From Myxococcales bacterium (lineage in GTDB: Bacteria; Myxococcota; Polyangia; Nannocystales; Nannocystaceae), in the NCBI GenBank assembly GCA_016793465.1, contig JAEUJW010000041.1, positions 34,726-98,725 on the forward strand: a DNA stretch of 64,000 bases. The letters are read 5' to 3'. Positions 60,063 through 64,000 of the stretch are shown here, piece after piece. A program made the position numbers and the translations under genes. Below the pieces are notes generated by a model. That model was not told the origin of the DNA. It did no database searches and saw only the letters and a list, made by a program, of their open reading frames with translations. Every line of letters starts with the position of its first letter. Positions within the stretch are counted from its first letter, which is position 1.

Positions 60063-61157
60063 TCAGTACCGTCCGCCGATCATGGCGGTGAGCTCGAGGG
60101 CCCAGACCTTGGTGAGGCCGATGAAGCTGTCGTAGCCGATGGTGGTGCCCGCCGCGAGCGCGCCGAGCTCGAGCGCGCCGCGCTTCATCTCGCGGGTGTA
60201 GGTGGCGTGGAGGGCGAGGCGCTGGGAGAACAGCGACGACAGCTCGCGGTCGCGGGTGTAGTAGCCGCCTGGCCCCGGGGACATGTACTGCGTGCGGTAG
60301 AAGAACGCGCCGGACTGGGCGTACACGCGGTACTCGAGGCTGAGCAGGGCGCGGCGGCCGGCGTTGACGGCGAGGTCGAAGGCGGCGGTGTGCGAGCGGA
60401 TGCGCCAGGAGTCGTGGTAGAAGCGGTAGGTGGCGCCGAGCGAGAGCTGGCGGCCGAGGGCCTGGCGCCCGCGCACGACCCAGGCGTGGCGGCTGCGCCG
60501 GCGCGGGTGGGCCTCGGGCAGGCAGAACGCGCTCTCGAGGCCGCAGGTGCCGGGGCCCTCGCCGAGGGCGACGAACCGGTAGGGGCTGGCCTGGTAGCCG
60601 CGGGCGCCGCGGGCCTCGTAGGCGAGCTGCAGGAGGGTGGTGCGGGTCGGCACGAAGGTGGCGCTGAGCAGGGCGCCGCCGGAGTGGAGCGGCTCGCGGA
60701 ACTCGGCGTCGCCGGCCCGACCGACGCGGTCGAGGGCGCCGAACAGGCGACCGGCGAGGGTGATGGTGCGCTGGAGGAGCTCGACCTGGCCGGCGAGCGT
60801 GGCCGAGTTGGCGAGGTAGTCCGGCTCACGCGAGAGGCGATATCCGACCGACCATGACGTATTGCCCCGCTCGCGTTCGAATCCGACGACGCCCTCGTGG
60901 CGCTGCTCGCGGACGACGGTCGGCGTGGCGGCGGTGCGCACGTCGACCGAGGCGCTGGTCCAGGCGTCGAGGCTGTAGGTCACGTCGACGCGGTTGTGCG
61001 GGCCGCCGACGGTCTGGCGCAGGTGGGCCCGCGGCGAGACGACGGTGGTGTGGTCGCTGTCGGTGCGCACATAGACGCCGCCGCGGACCTGACCTCCTAT
61101 CGGTGTAGGGGGGTCTGCTGCGACAATCGCTGCGACTGCGGGGATCCACCTGATCAT
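60063..61157 (-). CDS. DUF3570 outer-membrane beta-barrel-like protein
   Basis: 364 aa from ATG 61157 (MIRWIPAVAAIVAADPP); GTG 61169 four codons upstream is an alternative. Signal peptide, then alternating amphipathic strands throughout (VDVTYSLDAWTSASVDVRTA, ATPTVVREQRHEGVVGFERE, YRLSREPDYLANSATLAGQV, YRVYAQSGAFFYRTQYMSPG, RELSSLFSQRLALHATY) as in an outer-membrane barrel. The DxWTSASVDVxxxAxPTVVxExR segment is characteristic of DUF3570. DUF3570 genes are usually found with TlpA-like, DUF4266 and ApbE genes, as here. Its product may be the outer-membrane element of that redox system; the function is not established. Confidence 0.82.
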   Translation of the reverse strand: MIRWIPAVAAIVAADPPTPIGGQVRGGVYVRTDSDHTTVVSPRAHLRQTVGGPHNRVDVTYSLDAWTSASVDVRTAATPTVVREQRHEGVVGFERERGNTSWSVGYRLSREPDYLANSATLAGQVELLQRTITLAGRLFGALDRVGRAGDAEFREPLHSGGALLSATFVPTRTTLLQLAYEARGARGYQASPYRFVALGEGPGTCGLESAFCLPEAHPRRRSRHAWVVRGRQALGRQLSLGATYRFYHDSWRIRSHTAAFDLAVNAGRRALLSLEYRVYAQSGAFFYRTQYMSPGPGGYYTRDRELSSLFSQRLALHATYTREMKRGALELGALAAGTTIGYDSFIGLTKVWALELTAMIGGRY

Positions 61158-61248
61158 GCGAAGCGCCACGTATGAACGTGGAAGACGTTGAACTACGTTT
61201 GAGCGGCATGCTACAGAGGCGTCGGAGCGACGTCAACGATAGATCGTA

Positions 61249-61276
61249 GGGACATGTCTCGAAGGACAGCAACACA
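61249..61276 (+). repeat. 14-bp phased repeat supplying a start codon
   Basis: GGGACATGTCTCGA (61249-61262) followed by AGGACAGCAACACA; the ATG of the first unit is the start of the downstream heme-motif lipoprotein. Confidence 0.5.
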
Positions 61277-61718
61277 GATTGTGCCGATCGTCGTCACGGC
61301 GCTGACGTCTATCGTCATGATCACGACGACGTCAGGTTGCGACGACGTCGTGCGCACGGTGCCGGCGCCGTCGCGCGAGTCGTTTCGTGAGACCGTGTAC
61401 CCGGTGCTGCTGCGCGACTGCGCGTTCTCCGGGTGCCACGGCGATCCGCGGCGGCCGCTGTTCGTGGCCGGGCCGGGGCGCGTGCGCCTCGAGGCCGCGA
61501 TGGACCTGTACGAGCCGCCGACGGCGGAGGAGGTCGACCGCGCGTACGACCGGGCGCGCGCGCTGCTGCTGGCCGAGGGCGACGAGCCGCCGCCGCTGGT
61601 CCACAAGCCGGGGCCGACGGCGGCGCACGCGGGCCGCGACGCGGCCGGCGACAATATCTATACGGACGCGGAGGACCCCGCGCTGCTGGCGTTGCGGGCC
61701 TGGGCGGAGGGCATGTGA
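61254..61718 (+). CDS. Lipoprotein with c-type heme-like motif
   Basis: 154 aa; N-terminal signal IVPIVVTALTSIVMITTTSG followed by Cys near 29. The mature part starts RESFRETVYPVLLRDCAFSG then CHGDPRRPLFVAG. CAFSGCH is a CxxxxCH-type heme attachment pattern; such CxxxxCH sites, preceded by VYPVLxxxC, are frequent in planctomycete and myxobacterial cytochrome-like proteins, where an aligned downstream segment often ends LLALRAWAEGM, as here. Probably a small monoheme protein. GTGA overlap couples it to the next gene. Divergent from the DUF3570-TlpA operon. Confidence 0.75.
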   Translation: MSRRTATQIVPIVVTALTSIVMITTTSGCDDVVRTVPAPSRESFRETVYPVLLRDCAFSGCHGDPRRPLFVAGPGRVRLEAAMDLYEPPTAEEVDRAYDRARALLLAEGDEPPPLVHKPGPTAAHAGRDAAGDNIYTDAEDPALLALRAWAEGM

Positions 61719-62599
61719 GCGGGCGCTCGGGACAGGTCCTTCGGGCCATGTGCCTGGGGACAGGTGTGTGGCTGGCCGCGCCGGCGGCGGCGACGGGCTA
61801 CACGGCGCCGGCGCTGTTCGCCGCCGACCCGGTCGGCGCGGGCGGCGGGGGCGGACGCGCGTTCACCGGGGCGCCGCGCGACGGGCTCGACTGCGGGGTG
61901 TGCCACCGCGGCGGGCCGGCGCCGGTGGAGATCCTGTTCGGCGGGCCGCAGGGGCCGTACACGCCGGGGGCGACGTACATGTTCGACGTGTCGTGGCCGG
62001 CCGGCACGCACTACGGGATCGCCATGGCGGCGACCGACGCGGACGGCGACCCGATCGGCGCGCTGATGGTGGCCGCGGGCGAGGACCTGCTGGCGGAGGA
62101 GCGCTGCGCGGGCGGCGGGGCGGCGGGCAAGCTGCTGGACGAGCTGCCGCAGCGGCCGGTGGTGCTGACCGACTGCGGGGCGACGCGCCTGCGCGTGCAG
62201 TGGACGGCGCCGGACACGGCGATCGCGGGCAACCTCCACGTGTCGACGGTGGTCGGCGACGGCGACGAGATGCCGGAGGGCGACGGGGTGCGGTCGTTCG
62301 TCCTGCCGTTGACGACGGAGGAGGCGGGCGGCGGCTGTGCGATCGGCGGCGGCCCGGCGTGGCTGGTGCTGCCGCTGCTGGCGTGGCGTCGGCGCCGCTG
62401 GCCGGCGGCCCTGCTCGGGGTGGCGCTGCTCGGCGGCTGCGCGCGCGTGCAGCCGCACGAGCGCGGGCGCCTGGCCAGGCCCGACATGAAGCTGGCGCCG
62501 GACCCGGACCTCGCGGCCGGCTCGGAGCACGCGCTCGACTATCGCGAGGGGTCGGCCGGCGGCGTCGGCGGCGGAGGTGGCGGATGCGGGTGCAACTGA
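61715..62599 (+). CDS. Exported CxxCH protein fused to a DUF4266 lipoprotein segment
   Basis: 294 aa from GTG 61715, overlapping the previous stop (GTGA); ATG 61748 is an alternative giving a shorter signal. Part 1 (residues about 15-215): signal GVWLAAPAAATGYTAPALFA, then RDGLDCGVCHRGGPAPVEIL with a CxxCH heme or metal motif and a Reeler-like beta sandwich (GATYMFDVSWPAGTHYGIAM). It ends in a MYXO-CTERM-like Cys-TM-Arg tail (GCAIGGGPAWLVLPLLAWRR). Part 2: directly fused, the same Arg cluster serves as n-region for a second signal WPAALLGVALLGGC followed by RVQPHERGRLARPDMKLAPD and a Gly-rich CGCN end, the DUF4266 signature. A real fusion or an internal start within one frame are both possible. 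Confidence 0.75.
   Translation: MSGRSGQVLRAMCLGTGVWLAAPAAATGYTAPALFAADPVGAGGGGGRAFTGAPRDGLDCGVCHRGGPAPVEILFGGPQGPYTPGATYMFDVSWPAGTHYGIAMAATDADGDPIGALMVAAGEDLLAEERCAGGGAAGKLLDELPQRPVVLTDCGATRLRVQWTAPDTAIAGNLHVSTVVGDGDEMPEGDGVRSFVLPLTTEEAGGGCAIGGGPAWLVLPLLAWRRRRWPAALLGVALLGGCARVQPHERGRLARPDMKLAPDPDLAAGSEHALDYREGSAGGVGGGGGGCGCN
61729..61770 (+). repeat. Three 14-bp phased units at the 5' end of the DUF4266 fusion gene
   Basis: GGGACAGGTCCTTC, GGGCCATGTGCCTG and GGGACAGGTGTGTG with exact 14-bp spacing. The ATG of the middle unit is the alternative start codon (61748). Confidence 0.6.
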
Positions 62600-63783
62600 T
62601 CGATCGCGGCTGTGTGGTGGCGCTGGCGCTGGCCGGCTGCTCGCCGAACGGCGGGGTGGTGTTCGAACAGACGGGCAGCGAGGGCGGCGGCGGATCGACG
62701 TCCGCGGCGCCCCCGACGAGCGGAGGCGGGCAGGAGAGCGGTGGCGACGGTTCGCTGTCGGGCCTGCCGCCGCCGCCGTCGACGCTGCCGACGACGACGC
62801 CAGGCAGCGACGACTCGAGCGGCGGGGACGGCGGGGACGGCGACAGCGGCGGGACGCAGCCGCCGACGGGCACGGTGATCCCGGCGCACGGCAAGTGGCG
62901 CTGGCTGGCGGCCGGCCAGGCGCCGGCGGACTGGGCGTCGCGGGCGTTCGAGGACGGCGGCTGGCCCGAGGGACAGGCGCCGTTCGGCGAGGGCGGCGAC
63001 GCGGCGACGCTCGTGGATCCGGGGGCGGCCGCGGCGGGGATGTTCGCGCGCGCGCGGTTCGAGGCGGCCGGGCCGGTCGATCGACTGGCGCTGTACCTGC
63101 GGCGCGGCGACGGAGCGGCGGTGTATGTCAACGGGACCGAGGTGCTGCGCACGAACCTGCCCGACGGACCGCTGGCCGCGGCCGAGGACGAACTCGGCGG
63201 CGACGAGGTGCAGCGCTACCTGCAATTCGTGGTGCCCGGCGCGGCGGTGCAGGCCGGCGAGAACGTGGTCGCGGTGGCGGTCCGCCGCGCGCAGGCCGGA
63301 GCGGCGGGCCTGACGTTCGACATGCAGGTCGACGTGCACGACGCGGCCGCGGCGTCGCAGGTCAAGGCGCAGTGGCGGACGCGGACGTACGGCGGGGAGT
63401 ACTCGGACAAGAACGTCGGGGCGGCGTGGATCGAGACCGAGGCGGGGGCCTTCGTGCGCACGCTGATCGTGTGGGGCGAGGTGCGGCGCGACAACCTGGT
63501 GGCCTGGAACGCGAAGTCCGACGGCGACGTGGTCGACGCGGTGACGAGCGCGACCCGCGGGTCTCACCGCACGAACGCGGCCTCGTGGGACCTGCGGGAT
63601 ACGAACGGGCAGACGGTGGGGGCGGGGTCGTATGTGCTGCAATTCGAATTTACCGAGGACGACTCGAACAAGGGGGCGGACCCGGGGCCGCGGCTGGCGG
63701 TGCCGTTCGTGGTCGGGGCGGGGGACAGCGTCACGGTGATGAAGAGCGGGAACTATCGCGACGTGTCGGTGCTGGCGCCGTGA
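62584..63783 (+). CDS. DUF2271 lipoprotein
   Basis: 399 aa; ATG 62584 overlaps the previous gene by 16 bp. Signal DRGCVVALALAGC, Gly/Ser/Thr linker to about 95, a lectin-like domain (HGKWRWLAAGQAPADWASRA, LALYLRRGDGAAVYVNGTEV, LQFVVPGAAVQAGENVVAVA) at about 97-250, and the C-terminal DUF2271 domain: IETEAGAFVRTLIVWGEVRR then DNLVAWNAKSD, DAVTSATRGSHRTNAASWDL and AGSYVLQFEFTEDDSN. DUF2271 proteins are periplasmic and co-occur with ApbE FMN transferases and PepSY/DUF4266/DUF3570 genes. With the four genes before it this completes a periplasmic redox or flavin-associated cluster whose ApbE may lie elsewhere. Confidence 0.82.
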   Translation: MRVQLIDRGCVVALALAGCSPNGGVVFEQTGSEGGGGSTSAAPPTSGGGQESGGDGSLSGLPPPPSTLPTTTPGSDDSSGGDGGDGDSGGTQPPTGTVIPAHGKWRWLAAGQAPADWASRAFEDGGWPEGQAPFGEGGDAATLVDPGAAAAGMFARARFEAAGPVDRLALYLRRGDGAAVYVNGTEVLRTNLPDGPLAAAEDELGGDEVQRYLQFVVPGAAVQAGENVVAVAVRRAQAGAAGLTFDMQVDVHDAAAASQVKAQWRTRTYGGEYSDKNVGAAWIETEAGAFVRTLIVWGEVRRDNLVAWNAKSDGDVVDAVTSATRGSHRTNAASWDLRDTNGQTVGAGSYVLQFEFTEDDSNKGADPGPRLAVPFVVGAGDSVTVMKSGNYRDVSVLAP

Positions 63784-63799
63784 GAGCGGCCCGCGGGTG

Positions 63800-63827
63800 C
63801 TCGGTCCGCGGGTCTCGGTCCGCGGGA
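63800..63827 (+). repeat. Two tandem 14-bp units in an intergenic region
   Basis: CTCGGTCCGCGGGT followed by CTCGGTCCGCGGGA, flanked by degenerate copies with the same period. The sequence differs from the GGACATGT repeats but the period is the same. It lies 17 bp after the DUF2271 stop. Confidence 0.5.
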
Positions 63828-63932
63828 GCTCGGCGCGCGGTGTTTGGCCCTGCGAATGACCGAAGTCCGCTACCAAGAAACTGCCCGGACACGGGAGGGG
63901 CCCGGCCGTGGGGTAGCGGCGTCAGGTGAGGG

Positions 63933-64000
63933 TCAGGCTGCGGGACGGAGCTCGACCTGAAACCCGAGCTCGGCGAGCCTGCGGGTGTGGTGGGTGACGG
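63933..64000 (-). CDS. C-terminal end of a gene cut by the window edge
   Basis: Only 22 codons are visible, ending THHTRRLAELGFQVELRPAA and a TGA at 63933-63935. The short segment resembles the basic C-terminal helix of some transposases (HxxRRLAxLGFxVxLxPAA), but this is too short for a firm call. Confidence 0.4.
   Translation of the reverse strand, partial: VTHHTRRLAELGFQVELRPAA

Noticed and set aside
60284..60300. GGGGACATGTACTGC as another copy of the 14-bp repeat
   Set aside because: Single unit inside the DUF3570 coding region with no second phased unit.
63784..64000. Right end as an insertion sequence terminus
   Set aside because: The 22 visible codons are only vaguely transposase-like and no terminal inverted repeat is seen in the window.

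Overview
The window is chromosomal DNA of very high GC content with strong GC bias at third codon positions. The gene content points to a myxobacterium of the Nannocystis/Plesiocystis type. The signs are about eighteen predicted lipoproteins with long Thr/Ser/Gly/Asp linkers behind the lipobox cysteine, Cys-rich CGDG..CDDG repeat proteins, an RCC1 lipoprotein, a MYXO-CTERM-like tail, and a set of sterol biosynthesis genes. The genus is inference. No tRNA, rRNA, CRISPR array or intact insertion sequence was seen.

Layout. 0-3.2 kb: the N-terminal part of a PAS-GAF histidine kinase, an RCC1 lipoprotein and a small lipoprotein, all on the minus strand. 3.4-18.3 kb: the least familiar region. It holds a CHAT protease-like/NTPase/TPR protein, a plus-strand pair (194 and 887 aa), and a converging nine-gene minus-strand operon. 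That operon encodes at least five more paralogues of the 194-aa protein, some carrying PASTA or Ig-like additions, plus coiled-coil, TPR-like and ribosomal L7/L12-like proteins. A perfect bidirectional hairpin that contains both stop codons separates the two transcription units. 18.4-23.5 kb: exported proteins (Cys-rich, CBM9-like, CAP domain).

23.6-27.5 kb: a sterol locus. A CYP51-type P450 and a Rieske oxygenase form one operon, transcribed away from an ERG24/ERG4-type sterol reductase, with a perfect palindrome between them. 28.2-32.5 kb: a two-gene unit made of a NACHT NTPase whose C-terminus is a HipA N-subdomain (HipS-like), overlapping a HipT/HipA-type Ser/Thr kinase. It looks like an NLR-gated HipS/HipT toxin system and is the strongest candidate for an undescribed system. 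32.5-39.3 kb: lipoprotein, M1 aminopeptidase, DUF2330 and VWA proteins. 39.4-43.6 kb: tRNA-guanine transglycosylase overlapping an MnmC-like methyltransferase, then a SWIM-SNF2 helicase. 43.7-52 kb: Cys-rich repeat proteins, an IgGFc-binding-like protein, NudC and a RIO kinase with a repetitive basic tail.

52.2-56.1 kb: FAD reductase/mpaB-like oxygenase pair and a PhyH/GNAT-like pair, separated by a 111-bp tandem duplication carrying 14-bp phased repeats. 56.2-59.5 kb: beta-propeller and beta-helix lipoproteins. 59.5-63.8 kb: a divergent cluster of TlpA, DUF3570, heme-motif, DUF4266 and DUF2271 proteins, a combination usually associated with ApbE-type flavoprotein/periplasmic redox loci. The window ends in the last codons of a minus-strand gene.

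A theme across the window is a dispersed 14-bp-period repeat with core GGACATGTCC. Several copies supply the start codon of an exported protein, and one lies in a domain linker.
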